49,702 nucleotides of DNA from Oscillospiraceae bacterium (GTDB taxonomy: Bacteria > Bacillota > Clostridia > Oscillospirales > Oscillospiraceae), in the NCBI GenBank assembly GCA_022797115.1, contig JAAWKB010000005.1, positions 1-49,702 on the forward strand. The letters are read 5' to 3'. This document shows positions 32,037 through 40,937 of the stretch, piece by piece. The notes beneath the pieces were generated by a model. That model was not told where the DNA came from, made no database searches, and was given only the letters and a program-made list of their open reading frames with translations. Every line of letters starts with the position of its first letter. Positions within the stretch are counted from its first letter, which is position 1. A program made the translations under genes and the position numbers.

Positions 32037-33134
32037 TTACAGCCGGCGGCCATCCACAAAGACCGCCTTCAGGTTCAGATCCTTGTCCAGCACCAGCAGA
32101 TCCGCAGCGCGGCCCGCTTCAATCACACCTACATCCAGCTTGGCGGCCAGGGCAGGGGCGGAGGTGGCGGCGTAGACGGCAGCCTCCAGGGGCAGGCCGA
32201 AGCGGACCACATTGCGCACCGCGTCCAGCATGGAGATGGAGGAACCGGCGAGGGTGCCGTCCAGCAGGGTGGCCTTGCCGCCCTTGACGACGATGGGCTG
32301 ACCGCCCAGCTCGTAATCCCCGTCAGGCATCCCCGCACAGCGCAGGGAGTCGGAGATCAGGTTCAGCTTCTCCCCGAAGAGCTGGTAGGTGGCCCGGATA
32401 ACGGCGGGGTGAATGTGCAGGCCGTCGCAGATCAGCTCCACGCTGGCCCCGGCGTCGAAGGCCGCGCCGATGACCCCCGGCGCACGGTGAAGGAAGGAGG
32501 GCATCCCATTGTAGAGGTGGGTGGCATGGCTGGCGCCGGCCTGGAAACCCGCCATGGCTGTGTCGTAGTCCGCCGTGGTGTGGCCCAGGGAGACGGCGCA
32601 GGTCCGGGAGACCTCCTGGATGAAGGGGAGCGCCCCCTCCTCCTCGCAGGCCACAGTGACCAGCTTCACCTGGCCGCCGGAGGCTTCATTGAGGCGGTGG
32701 AACAGGGCCGCGTCCGGCTTGTGGAGGTTCTCCGCCGCCTGCGCGCCCCGCTTGGCGTAGCTCAGGAATGGGCCCTCCAGGTGTATGCCCGCACACTTTG
32801 CGCCGCCGCTGGGGCGGAAATCCCGGATGGCGTGCATGGCGGGGGTCAGGACCTCCTCCTTCAGGGTCATGGTGGTTGCCAGATAGCTGGTCACGCCGTG
32901 GGCGGCGTAGTAGTCCGCCAGGGGCTGGAGCCCCTCGCTCTTCCCGTCGGAGAAATCCTCCCCCACCGCGCCGTGGGTGTGGATATCCACCAGGCCGGGG
33001 ATCACATACCCGCCGGCCGCGTCCAGGTCCGCCGGTGCGTCCACCTTGCCGACGGCGGTAATTGCCCGGTCAAACTGGATGCCGGCGTCCACAAAGGACT
33101 TCCCCACAAATACCTTCGCGTTTTGAATGACCAT
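32037..33134 (-). CDS. nagA: N-acetylglucosamine-6-phosphate deacetylase
   Basis: 365 residues of the amidohydrolase fold. Metal motif DIHTHG, catalytic region HLEGPFLSYAKRGAQ, SLGHTTADYDTA, THLYNGMPSFLHRAPG, ICDGLHIHP and LISDSL with the catalytic aspartate. Converts GlcNAc-6-P to glucosamine-6-P in amino-sugar use or wall recycling. GAAGGAGG before ATG 33134. No nagB is adjacent. Confidence 0.94.
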   Translation of the reverse strand: MVIQNAKVFVGKSFVDAGIQFDRAITAVGKVDAPADLDAAGGYVIPGLVDIHTHGAVGEDFSDGKSEGLQPLADYYAAHGVTSYLATTMTLKEEVLTPAMHAIRDFRPSGGAKCAGIHLEGPFLSYAKRGAQAAENLHKPDAALFHRLNEASGGQVKLVTVACEEEGALPFIQEVSRTCAVSLGHTTADYDTAMAGFQAGASHATHLYNGMPSFLHRAPGVIGAAFDAGASVELICDGLHIHPAVIRATYQLFGEKLNLISDSLRCAGMPDGDYELGGQPIVVKGGKATLLDGTLAGSSISMLDAVRNVVRFGLPLEAAVYAATSAPALAAKLDVGVIEAGRAADLLVLDKDLNLKAVFVDGRRL

Positions 33135-33213
33135 GGGATCAAAGCCTCCTTCTACATTTCACAATCTCACAGATCGTCTATTTATCCTTCCCCAAGGGGG
33201 GAGGAACCATGCG

Positions 33214-35796
33214 CTACTGCATGTACTTTAAGAGCTGCCGGGCGACCTCCCGCACATCGATGGGCTTGGATACGTGGGCATTCATCCCGCACGCCAGACA
33301 TTTTTTAATGTCCTCGGAGAAAGCGTCGGCGGTCATGGCGATGATGGGGATGGTCTTTGCGTCCTCGCGCTCCATGGCGCGGATGGCCTCTGTGGCCTGA
33401 TAGCCGGTCATGACGGGCATCCGCAGATCCATCAGGATAGCGTCGTAGTACCCGGGGGCCGCTGCCTGGAACATCTCCACGCAGAGCTGGCCGTTCTCCG
33501 CCCAGTCCAGCTCCAGGCCCTGGCTGGAAAGGAGCTCCGAGGCAATCTCCCAGTTCAGCTCGTTATCCTCGGCCAGCAGGACCCGCCGTCCCGTCAGGTC
33601 CTCCCTCTGCTCGCATTCCTCCTCAGGGGACTCCACGCCGTCGATGAACTGGCGCAGGCCGTAGAAGAGGGTGGATTTGAACAGGGGCTTGGCGATGAAG
33701 CCGGTGATGCCGGCCTCCTTGGCCTCTGTCTCGATCTCGCTCCAGTCGTAGGCGGAGATGAGCAGGATGGGGAAGTCATTGCCATAAAGCCGGCGGATTT
33801 CCCGGGCGGCGGAGATGCCGTCCATACCGGGCAGCTTCCAGTCCAGCAGGATAATCTGGTAGTCATCGTGCCGCCGGTGATGTTCGTCCACCAAGGCGAT
33901 GGCGCTCTCCGCGTCCAGGCTCCAGTCCGCGTTCACACCGATGGATTTGAGTGACGCCACCGTGCTCTCACACAGCTGCCGGTCGTCGTCTACCACCAGC
34001 ATCTTCCACTCGGGCAGGACCATGTCCATCTCCTGAATCTGGGACTGCTCCAGGTCCAGGGCCACATGGAACTGCGTCCCCTTGCCCAGCTCACTGTCCA
34101 CCTCAATGATGCCGCCCATGGCGTCGACGATGTACTTGGTGATGGCCATACCCAGGCCCGTGCCCTCGGTCTTGCGCACACGGGAGGTATCCTCCCGGCT
34201 GAAGGACTCGAAGATCTTCTCCTTGTACTCCGGCGACATGCCGATGCCGTTGTCGCTGATGCAGAAGTGGATGCGCACGAAATCCTCCCCCTTTTCAGAG
34301 GGCTCCTCGTACATCGAGACCTGGATTTTCCCCCCCTCGGGGGTAAACTTGACAGCGTTGCCCAGGATGTTGAGCAGCACCTGATTGATGCGGACACTGT
34401 CGCAGCAGACGTTTTCTGATGAAATATCATGGATGAACACATCAAACTGCTGGTGCTTGGCGCGTACCTGGGGCTGGACAATGCTGACGATGCTGTCCAT
34501 CACCTCCCGCAGGGAGACCTGGTCTACGTTCAGCGACAGCTTGCCGCTCTCGATCTTGGACATGTCCAGCACGTCGTTGATCAGCCCCAGCAGGTGCTTG
34601 CTGGACAGGGCGATCTTTTTCAGGCAGCTCTGGACCTGCTGGATGTCGTCGATGTTGGCTGTGGCGATAGCTGTCATGCCGACGATGGCGTTCATAGGCG
34701 TGCGGATATCGTGGCTCATGTTGGAGAGGAATTCGCTCTTGGCCTTGTTGGCGTGGACAGCGTCCCGCCTGGCCTGGTCCAGCTCGATCATCTGCTGCTT
34801 GGTCATCTGGAAGTATTTGGCGAAGATCAGCACCAGCGCGGCCAGCACCAGCGCACAGGCGCCAAAGACCATCACCATCCAGCGGGAGGTGAAGCCGTTG
34901 ACGATCTGGTCCAGGGCGCTGTAGGGCATGAAGGTGAGAAGGAACCACTCGGAGTGGGCCAGCCGGGTGCAGTACATCTGCCGGGGCTCGCCATAGATGC
35001 TGATCTCGGCGGTGTAGTCCTCGTTCTTGGACATAGCGGCCGTCAGCTCCTGGAGATACTGCTCCGGGCTGAGGCCGTCCGCCTCATCGTAGAGGGTCTG
35101 CACGCGGGAGAAGTAGCTCTCACGGAAGGCGTCGCTGGTGCGGATGACGAAGCTGCCGTTCTCCCGGATAATAAAGGAGTAGACGTGCTCGTCATTCTCT
35201 TCAAGGGCGAGGGTGTCGCTGATATAGGACACAGGCAGGCCGGCTACCAGGGCGGCGCAGGGGTGTTCCTCCGTGGAGGCGTGGGAGATGGGGACCCCCA
35301 GCAGGATCACCCGGTTCCCCGAGAGGTCGTTTCCAACGGCGACCTTGGTTTCCCCGCTGGTCAGGGAGGCATGAAATGGCTCCGGGTCAACGACCTCCAG
35401 CTGGGAGCCATAGAGCATCTCAAAGGACCCGTCGGTGCGGTAATAGGCCAGATAGCTGAACTCCCGGGCCTGGGCGTTGTAGATCAGGTCCTCCTCCAGA
35501 GCGGGGTTCTCATGGATGTTTTGAGGAAGGGAGGTCCGCACGAGGGCTTCCAGCTGGTCCAGGCGCAGCTCCATGGTGGTTTCAAAATGCATGGAGATCT
35601 GCGCGCTCATTCCTGACATGTACATCCGGCTCACCTGCCGGATGGTGTCGGTGCTCTGGCTGCCCATGAAGAAGCCCAGGAAAGAAAAGATTGCCACGCT
35701 GAGTGACAGCAGCAGGGCCAGGCTGGTGGCCAGGAACCGCGCTGTTTTATTTTTTTGCCCGTGCGCCTCCCTTTTTTTCAGGAAAGCACCGCTCAT
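33214..35796 (-). CDS. Hybrid sensor histidine kinase with two receiver domains
   Basis: 860 residues. TM1 about 23-45, an extracytoplasmic Cache-like sensor (46-295), TM2 about 300-322, HisKA with phospho-acceptor H362 in [16 protein letters not shown], HATPase ([24 protein letters not shown]), then REC1 (D652 in [12 protein letters not shown]) and REC2 (D790 in [12 protein letters not shown]). Start ATG 35796 overlaps the HPt stop (ATGA). With the separate HPt protein it forms a complete phosphorelay; the output is probably the REC-HD-GYP-GGDEF protein of the same operon. Confidence 0.93.
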   Translation of the reverse strand: MSGAFLKKREAHGQKNKTARFLATSLALLLSLSVAIFSFLGFFMGSQSTDTIRQVSRMYMSGMSAQISMHFETTMELRLDQLEALVRTSLPQNIHENPALEEDLIYNAQAREFSYLAYYRTDGSFEMLYGSQLEVVDPEPFHASLTSGETKVAVGNDLSGNRVILLGVPISHASTEEHPCAALVAGLPVSYISDTLALEENDEHVYSFIIRENGSFVIRTSDAFRESYFSRVQTLYDEADGLSPEQYLQELTAAMSKNEDYTAEISIYGEPRQMYCTRLAHSEWFLLTFMPYSALDQIVNGFTSRWMVMVFGACALVLAALVLIFAKYFQMTKQQMIELDQARRDAVHANKAKSEFLSNMSHDIRTPMNAIVGMTAIATANIDDIQQVQSCLKKIALSSKHLLGLINDVLDMSKIESGKLSLNVDQVSLREVMDSIVSIVQPQVRAKHQQFDVFIHDISSENVCCDSVRINQVLLNILGNAVKFTPEGGKIQVSMYEEPSEKGEDFVRIHFCISDNGIGMSPEYKEKIFESFSREDTSRVRKTEGTGLGMAITKYIVDAMGGIIEVDSELGKGTQFHVALDLEQSQIQEMDMVLPEWKMLVVDDDRQLCESTVASLKSIGVNADWSLDAESAIALVDEHHRRHDDYQIILLDWKLPGMDGISAAREIRRLYGNDFPILLISAYDWSEIETEAKEAGITGFIAKPLFKSTLFYGLRQFIDGVESPEEECEQREDLTGRRVLLAEDNELNWEIASELLSSQGLELDWAENGQLCVEMFQAAAPGYYDAILMDLRMPVMTGYQATEAIRAMEREDAKTIPIIAMTADAFSEDIKKCLACGMNAHVSKPIDVREVARQLLKYMQ

Positions 35797-36155
35797 GCGC
35801 CAATGGACTCCTGGAATGCCCGGATTGCCTCCACCGTGTGCTGGTAGTCCTCCTTCACCTTCTCCAGCAGTGCGGGGGCCTCGGGCGTGAAGCCGTGGCG
35901 CAGGGCCTCGTTGAGCTGGGAGCTGGAGGCGCAGAGGGTGGTGAAGTCCAGGCTCTGGCATACGCCCTTGATGGTGTGGGCGGCACGGAAGGCCTCCTGA
36001 TAGTCCTGTTCCTCCATGGAGCGGATGAGCAGGTCATAGCTGCCGTCGCTGAGGAACTTGATCAGGTATTTCTGTACAAACTTTTCGTTGGGGAAACGGC
36101 TGGTCACCGCCTCAAAATCGCCGCCTAAGGCGGCATAGCACTCTCGCAGGGTCAT
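35793..36155 (-). CDS. HPt phosphotransfer protein
   Basis: 120 residues, all helical, with H60 in [16 protein letters not shown], the histidine-phosphotransfer signature. It sits between the c-di-GMP protein and the hybrid kinase, both junctions being ATGA overlaps, and would carry phosphate between kinase receivers and the REC of the first gene. Confidence 0.92.
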   Translation of the reverse strand: MTLRECYAALGGDFEAVTSRFPNEKFVQKYLIKFLSDGSYDLLIRSMEEQDYQEAFRAAHTIKGVCQSLDFTTLCASSSQLNEALRHGFTPEAPALLEKVKEDYQHTVEAIRAFQESIGA

Positions 36156-38278
36156 CGTTTCGCATCCTCGCTTTCTTCATTTATTCCTCTTGCAGCCGGC
36201 ACACCCCCGTCGATGGGGGAGATGGCCGAGAGCATCTGGTGCATGGTGTCGTCGTAGAAACGGTACTGCCCCCGCCCGGACTGCTTGACGGTATACAGGG
36301 CCTGGTCCGCAGCGTGGAAGAGGGTCTCGTAGTCGGTGCCGACGACCGCTGTGCGGGCCACGCCCATGCTCAGGGAAATGGGGAAGCCCTCGAAGGAGCA
36401 GCCGGAGATGGAGTTGAAAATGCGGGAGATAATGGGCTCGAACTCCCCGTGGCACTCCAGGAACAGGAGGAATTCATCCCCGCCCACCCGTGCGGCGATA
36501 TCCTCCTCGCGGATGTTTTCACAGAGCTTTGCTGACAGGAATTTCAGCACCCGGTCCCCGAAGATGTGCCCGTAGCTGTCGTTGGCGGACTTGAAGTAGT
36601 CCAGATCCAGGATCGCCAGGGCGAAACGGCCTCCGGGCCGTTCCTCCATGCGGGCGGCAATGTGCTTTTTCGCGCTGACGTGGTTGTAAAGCCCGGTGAG
36701 GGGGTCATGGGAGGCCATCCGCTCCAGGGCGTCCAGCTTCATGTGGGACTCATGGATGTCAATGGCCTTGCCGATGGCCCCGGTGTACTGGGGCGGCTCG
36801 TCGCTGGTCCAGGTAGCCCTGGCGATGATCTGGTGCCAGCGGTCCTCACCGCCCAGGTGCAGCAGCGCGTCAAAGCTGACCACCGGCTGGGAGGGGGTGG
36901 TGCTGTGCATAGCCCGGGACAGCTCCGCCACGCCCTCGGGGCTCATGAGGGCGAGCACCCGCTCGCTGTGCAGGGGGTCGATCACCGTCTCCTTCAGCCC
37001 CAGCTTGTTGGCGCCCCAGGTGTTGATGGTGATCATCGGCGGCTCCAGGGTGAACTCGAACTGGATCTCCTGGCTCATGGCAGCGAAGAAGCTGTACTTC
37101 ATCCGCTCATGCTCCAGCAGCTGCAAGGTCCGCTCGGAGGCGGACAGCTCCTCGTGGCGGTGCATCTCCTCGGCCACGCTGCGCATCTCCAGCCGGTTGG
37201 CACACTCCTGGCTGGCCGGGCTGCTGAGCTCCTCGGCCAGGCGGCCGGCCATCTCGGTCAGGCACTCCAGCAGGAGGGGGTTGAAAGCCCCGCATTGGCC
37301 ATCCAGGATCATCTGCACCGCCGTCTCGTGGGGAAATGCCTTTTTATAGACCCGCTCGCTGGTCAGCGCGTCGTAGACGTCCGCCAGGGCCACCACCTGG
37401 GCGCCGATGGGGATCTCGTCCCCCTTCAGCCCGTCGGGGTAGCCGCGCCCGTCGTACCGCTCGTGGTGCCAGCGGCAGATGGCCCGGGCCACCTTTACCA
37501 GGGGCTCGTCGTTATGGATGGGCAGATTGTCCATCATCTGCGAGCCCACCACCGTGTGGGTCTTCATGATCTCGAATTCCTCGTTGGTCAGGCGGCCCGG
37601 CTTGTTGAGCACCTCGCTGGGGATGGAGATCTTGCCGATATCGTGGAGGGCGGAGGCGGTGCTGATCAGGGCCATATCCCCCCGGGAGAGCTGGTAGCGG
37701 TCTGTTTTCAGGGTGAGATGGCGCAGGAAGAGCTCCGTCAGGGTCCGGATATGTAATACGTGCTGCCCGCTCTCGCCATTGCGGAATTCCACAATATGGC
37801 TGAGGATGTCGATCATCAGATTGCTCTGCTTCTCTTTTTCGTAGATCTGCTCCGCCACCAGACCCACCAGCTTTTTCTGCTTGGCATAGAGCAGGGTGGT
37901 GTTGACGACGCGGCGGTGGACCACCAGGGCGTTGAAGGGGCGGCTGATAAAGTCGGTAGCCCCCAGGTTATAGGCCCGCTCCACATGGGAGGGGGCGCTC
38001 TCGGCGGAGATCATGATGACAGGGATGTCCTCAATCCAGTTCTTCCGGTTCATCAGCGTGAGGACCTCGAAGCCGTCCATCTCTGGCATCACAATGTCCA
38101 GGAGGACCAGGTCGATGGCCGTCCCATATTTCTGGAGCGCCTCCACGGCCTTCACGCCGTCCTCTGCCTCCAGGATTTCGTACTCATCCCCCAGCATATC
38201 CGCCAGGATGGAGCGGTTCATCTCTGAGTCGTCCGCAATCAGGATTTTCTGCTTGTGTTCTTTATTGATGGAATCCAC
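36152..38278 (-). CDS. REC-HD-GYP-PAS-GGDEF cyclic-di-GMP response regulator
   Basis: 708 residues from the GTG at 38276-38278, which has AAGGAAAGG just upstream; an ATG at 38317 lacks a site. REC domain with D61 (LLDIVMPEMDG); HD-GYP domain (HDIGK, then HHERYDGRGYPDGL); PAS-like segment about 375-520; GGDEF domain with intact VGGDEF active site near residue 610. It may both make and break c-di-GMP, switched by phosphorylation. First gene of a three-gene operon with HPt and hybrid kinase. Confidence 0.92.
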   Translation of the reverse strand: MDSINKEHKQKILIADDSEMNRSILADMLGDEYEILEAEDGVKAVEALQKYGTAIDLVLLDIVMPEMDGFEVLTLMNRKNWIEDIPVIMISAESAPSHVERAYNLGATDFISRPFNALVVHRRVVNTTLLYAKQKKLVGLVAEQIYEKEKQSNLMIDILSHIVEFRNGESGQHVLHIRTLTELFLRHLTLKTDRYQLSRGDMALISTASALHDIGKISIPSEVLNKPGRLTNEEFEIMKTHTVVGSQMMDNLPIHNDEPLVKVARAICRWHHERYDGRGYPDGLKGDEIPIGAQVVALADVYDALTSERVYKKAFPHETAVQMILDGQCGAFNPLLLECLTEMAGRLAEELSSPASQECANRLEMRSVAEEMHRHEELSASERTLQLLEHERMKYSFFAAMSQEIQFEFTLEPPMITINTWGANKLGLKETVIDPLHSERVLALMSPEGVAELSRAMHSTTPSQPVVSFDALLHLGGEDRWHQIIARATWTSDEPPQYTGAIGKAIDIHESHMKLDALERMASHDPLTGLYNHVSAKKHIAARMEERPGGRFALAILDLDYFKSANDSYGHIFGDRVLKFLSAKLCENIREEDIAARVGGDEFLLFLECHGEFEPIISRIFNSISGCSFEGFPISLSMGVARTAVVGTDYETLFHAADQALYTVKQSGRGQYRFYDDTMHQMLSAISPIDGGVPAARGINEESEDAKR

Positions 38279-38376
38279 ACCCTTTCCTTGTTCATATGAG
38301 GTGGAATGCGGTTTCATACGCCAGGGCGCGTGCCCGATAGCCGCAAAACCGGCTGAGGACAAAGAAACCACCTTAT

Positions 38377-38404
38377 ATTATAACAGAGTTTTCCGGGAAC
38401 GCAA
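38377..38404 (-). promoter_or_regulatory. Promoter of the c-di-GMP signalling operon
   Basis: Minus strand TTGCGT (38399-38404), 16 bp, TATAAT (38377-38382), about 100 bp ahead of the start. Confidence 0.6.
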
Positions 38405-38459
38405 TATCCGCACCCCGAATTTTCATGCAATATTCTGGAAAAAAACGGGCCTGCCGGCG

Positions 38460-38487
38460 TTGCGTTTCTGAGGAAATCTGCTATACT
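38460..38487 (+). promoter_or_regulatory. Promoter of the flavin reductase gene
   Basis: TTGCGT (38460-38465), 16 bp, TATACT (38482-38487), 37 bp before ATG; same -35 and spacing as the divergent promoter. Confidence 0.6.
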
Positions 38488-38524
38488 GGGAAGAGAATTT
38501 CTGAAAAAGCAGGAGGATGGCACA

Positions 38525-39145
38525 ATGAAGGTATTGCTGCTCAACGGCAGCCCCCATGAGAAGGGCTGCACCTACACCGCCCTGGCGGAGGCCGCCGCAG
38601 CCCTGGAGGAATGCGGCGTGGAGACGGAGATCCTCTGGCTGGGGCGGGACGTCACCATCGGCTGCACCGGCTGCGGGGCCTGCCGCAAGCAGGGCAAGTG
38701 CGTCCATGACGACGCGGTCAACCTTGCCGCGGAGAAGGCCCGCAGCTGCGACGGGCTGATTGCCGGTTCCCCGGTCCACTACGCCTCCGCCTCCGGGCAG
38801 ATCACCTGTGCGCTGGACCGGCTGTTCTACTCCGCCGGCAGCGACCTGCGCTTCAAGCCGGGCGCGGCCGTTGTCTCCGCCCGCCGGGGCGGCGCCACCG
38901 CCGCGCTGGACCAGCTGAACAAGTACTTCACCATCAACCAGATGCCCATTGTTTCCTCCCGGTATTGGAACATGGTCCACGGCAACACGCCCGACGAGGT
39001 GCGCAGGGACGAGGAGGGCATGGCCGTCATGCGCACCCTGGGCCGCAACATGGCATGGCTGCTCAAGTCCATTGAGGCCGGCCGCGCCGCCGGGCTGGAG
39101 CTGCCCGCCCAGGAGCCGCCGGTGCGGACCAACTTCATCCGCTAG
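38525..39145 (+). CDS. NAD(P)H-dependent flavin oxidoreductase / iron-sulfur flavoprotein
   Basis: 206 residues of flavodoxin-like fold: LLLNGSPHEKGCTYTAL (FMN phosphate loop) and GSPVHYASASGQ. The insert IGCTGCGACRKQGKC has the C-x2-C-x2-C-x5-C spacing of iron-sulfur flavoproteins. Likely reduces quinones, nitro compounds or oxygen species in a strict anaerobe. Strong AGGAGG upstream. Its stop is 4 bp from the stop of the convergent HAD gene. Confidence 0.88.
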   Translation: MKVLLLNGSPHEKGCTYTALAEAAAALEECGVETEILWLGRDVTIGCTGCGACRKQGKCVHDDAVNLAAEKARSCDGLIAGSPVHYASASGQITCALDRLFYSAGSDLRFKPGAAVVSARRGGATAALDQLNKYFTINQMPIVSSRYWNMVHGNTPDEVRRDEEGMAVMRTLGRNMAWLLKSIEAGRAAGLELPAQEPPVRTNFIR

Positions 39146-39149
39146 GCGC

Positions 39150-39986
39150 TCAGCCCGCCAGGGCCTCCATGGCGTCCGCTATGGCCCCGTCCAGACAGTG
39201 GCCGACCACTTGGACGGGGCCGGCCTTCACCGCAGCTACGGCGTTGGCCGGCGCGAAGGCCTGGTCCGCCACACGGAGCATGGGGAGGTCGTTGGCGTGG
39301 TCGCCGATGCAGATCAGTTCCCGGCAGCCGCACAGCTCCCGCAGCTCCAGCGCCATGGCCCCCTTGTTGGCTCCCTTGGCGGTCAGCTCCAGCAGATGGT
39401 CGCTGGAGAAGATCAGCTCATAGTCCTCCGCCCAGCCCTGCTGCTGGAGGTAGGAGAGAAGCGCCTCCAGTTCCTCCCGCTCCGCCGCGAACAGCGCCTT
39501 TGACAGCGGCAGCGATACGCTCTCCCGGTCCAGCCGCTCCACCTCCTGGAACCCCAGGCCGGTCAGCAGGGCATGTTTGCGGTTCCAATCCGTGGGGGAG
39601 AAGACCTGGACCAGGGGGCCCTCGTGGTACATCTCCAGGGAGATGCCGGGGAACGCCGCCGCTGCCGCGGCCAGCCGCTCCAGTACGTTTTCAGGCAGGA
39701 ACCGCTTGACCAGGTATTGCTGGGCGGCCAGGTCGTAGATCCCGCCCCCGTTGCCCACAATCGCCGGGGCGTTCATGGGGATGGCCTCCGCATGTTGCCG
39801 GAACGCCGCCAAGGCGCGGCCGGTGGCGATGGCGAAGCGTCCTCCCTCGCCCATCCAATAGCGGATGGCCTCCAGGTTCCGGGGGCTGACCGGCGGTATG
39901 ACGCCGCCGCTGCGCAGGGCCCCCTCGGTGAACTGATATGTATTGTCATAGTCGCTGACAAACAGCTTGCCGTCAAATTTTCCCAT
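39150..39986 (-). CDS. Cof-type HAD-superfamily phosphatase
   Basis: 278 residues. Motif I FVSDYDNTY (nucleophile Asp, though Asn replaces the usual Gly after the second Asp), motif II AIATGRALAAF, motif III lysine near KGANKGAMAL, motif IV CIGDHANDLPML. Cof-type phosphatases hydrolyse sugar phosphates or nucleotides; substrate not predictable. GGGAGG before ATG 39986. Confidence 0.88.
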   Translation of the reverse strand: MGKFDGKLFVSDYDNTYQFTEGALRSGGVIPPVSPRNLEAIRYWMGEGGRFAIATGRALAAFRQHAEAIPMNAPAIVGNGGGIYDLAAQQYLVKRFLPENVLERLAAAAAAFPGISLEMYHEGPLVQVFSPTDWNRKHALLTGLGFQEVERLDRESVSLPLSKALFAAEREELEALLSYLQQQGWAEDYELIFSSDHLLELTAKGANKGAMALELRELCGCRELICIGDHANDLPMLRVADQAFAPANAVAAVKAGPVQVVGHCLDGAIADAMEALAG

Positions 39987-40018
39987 AGCGTCCTCCCTTG
40001 CTCTCTGCAGTTGCCCAC

Positions 40019-40047
40019 ACTATACAACCTTTCCAGGATTTTTTCAA
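40019..40047 (-). promoter_or_regulatory. Promoter of the HAD phosphatase gene
   Basis: Minus strand TTGAAA (40042-40047), 17 bp, TATAGT (40019-40024). Confidence 0.6.
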
Positions 40048-40121
40048 TCCCTTATCCCAAAACAGGGGACGCCTCCCGCAGGCGCGGGGCCTATTTTTTA
40101 CGAAAGCAGGAGGGGACTGCC

Positions 40122-40367
40122 ATGCAAAGCGGAACACTGCGGCTGGATCTGCATGGGATGAACTGCACCCAGGCCCGGGCGGCTATTGACGCGGCCCTGC
40201 GCCGGGCGGGCGGATCGGTGTACCGGATAGAGGTGATCCACGGCTACCGCGGCGGCACGGAGCTGCGCAGTATGGTCCGCAGCGTCTACGCCAAGCACCC
40301 CAAGGTCAAGCGGCTGGAGCTGGGGATGAATCCCGGGTCCACGGAGCTGGTCCTGCGGGAATATTAA
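40122..40367 (+). CDS. Stand-alone Smr-domain protein
   Basis: 81 residues consisting of one Smr domain: RLDLHGMNCTQAR (D-L-H-G), EVIHGYRGGTEL (H-G-x-G-like) and LGMNPGSTELVLRE. In MutS2 this domain has nuclease or ribosome-rescue roles; short free forms are of unknown function. GCAGGAGGGG precedes the ATG. Followed after 34 bp by an ArsC/Spx gene. Confidence 0.88.
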   Translation: MQSGTLRLDLHGMNCTQARAAIDAALRRAGGSVYRIEVIHGYRGGTELRSMVRSVYAKHPKVKRLELGMNPGSTELVLREY

Positions 40368-40401
40368 ATTTATAATGTATAGAGAGAAAGGACGGCTTGC
40401 C

Positions 40402-40749
40402 ATGCTGTTTTTATACTACCCGAAATGCACCACCTGCCAGAAGGCGAAAAAGTGGCTGGACCAGCAAGGGGCGGACTATCAGGCCCGTGACATCAAGGAG
40501 GACAACCCCACCCTGGAGGAGCTGACGGACTGGTACCGCCGCAGCGGCCTGCCGCTCAAGCGGTTTTTCAACACCAGCGGCCTCCAGTACCGCGCCCTGG
40601 GGCTGAAGGACAAGCTGGCCGCCATGGGGGAGGACGAGCAGCTGGCGCTCCTTGCCAGCGACGGGATGCTGGTCAAGCGGCCTATCCTGGTGACGGGGAC
40701 GAAGGTGCTGCCCGGTTTCCGGGAGGCGGACTGGCAGGAGGCCCTGTAG
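40402..40749 (+). CDS. ArsC/Spx-family protein (arsenate-reductase-like)
   Basis: 115 residues, thioredoxin-like: YYPKCTTCQKAKKWLD with C-x-x-C, RDIKEDNPTLEEL, FNTSGLQYRALGLKDKL and LVKRPILVTG. The usual substrate-binding Arg is at KRPIL. Members are arsenate reductases, Spx regulators or YffB-like thiol enzymes; no arsenic genes are nearby. AAAGGA upstream of ATG 40402. Confidence 0.88.
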   Translation: MLFLYYPKCTTCQKAKKWLDQQGADYQARDIKEDNPTLEELTDWYRRSGLPLKRFFNTSGLQYRALGLKDKLAAMGEDEQLALLASDGMLVKRPILVTGTKVLPGFREADWQEAL

Positions 40750-40767
40750 GGTATGCAGAAGCCTTGC

Positions 40768-40794
40768 GCGCAGCTGGAAACGGCTGCGCTTTTT
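40768..40794 (+). terminator. Terminator after the ArsC/Spx gene
   Basis: GCGCAGC / GCTGCGC stem with an 8-nt loop, then TTTTT. Confidence 0.8.
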
Positions 40795-40865
40795 CCAGCC
40801 CGGGGCGGCGTTTATAAAAAATTCATGCTTGTTGCTAAATTGTAACAGCTTTTTTTGCGGAAGTG

Positions 40866-40874
40866 TGGTATAAT
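40866..40874 (+). promoter_or_regulatory. Extended -10 promoter of the SLH surface protein
   Basis: TGGTATAAT (TG-n-TATAAT) with no clear -35; 63 bp before the start codon. Confidence 0.5.
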
Positions 40875-40937
40875 GGGTCGCGTAATTAGGCTGGAGGGGT
40901 TTATCCCTCTGCCGGAATTCCTGAGGAGGAACGCAAG

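Noticed and set aside
35797-35961. 55-codon N-terminal extension of the hybrid kinase frame
   Set aside because: Overlaps the HPt gene in another frame; the ATGA overlap and GGAG site favour the start at 35796.
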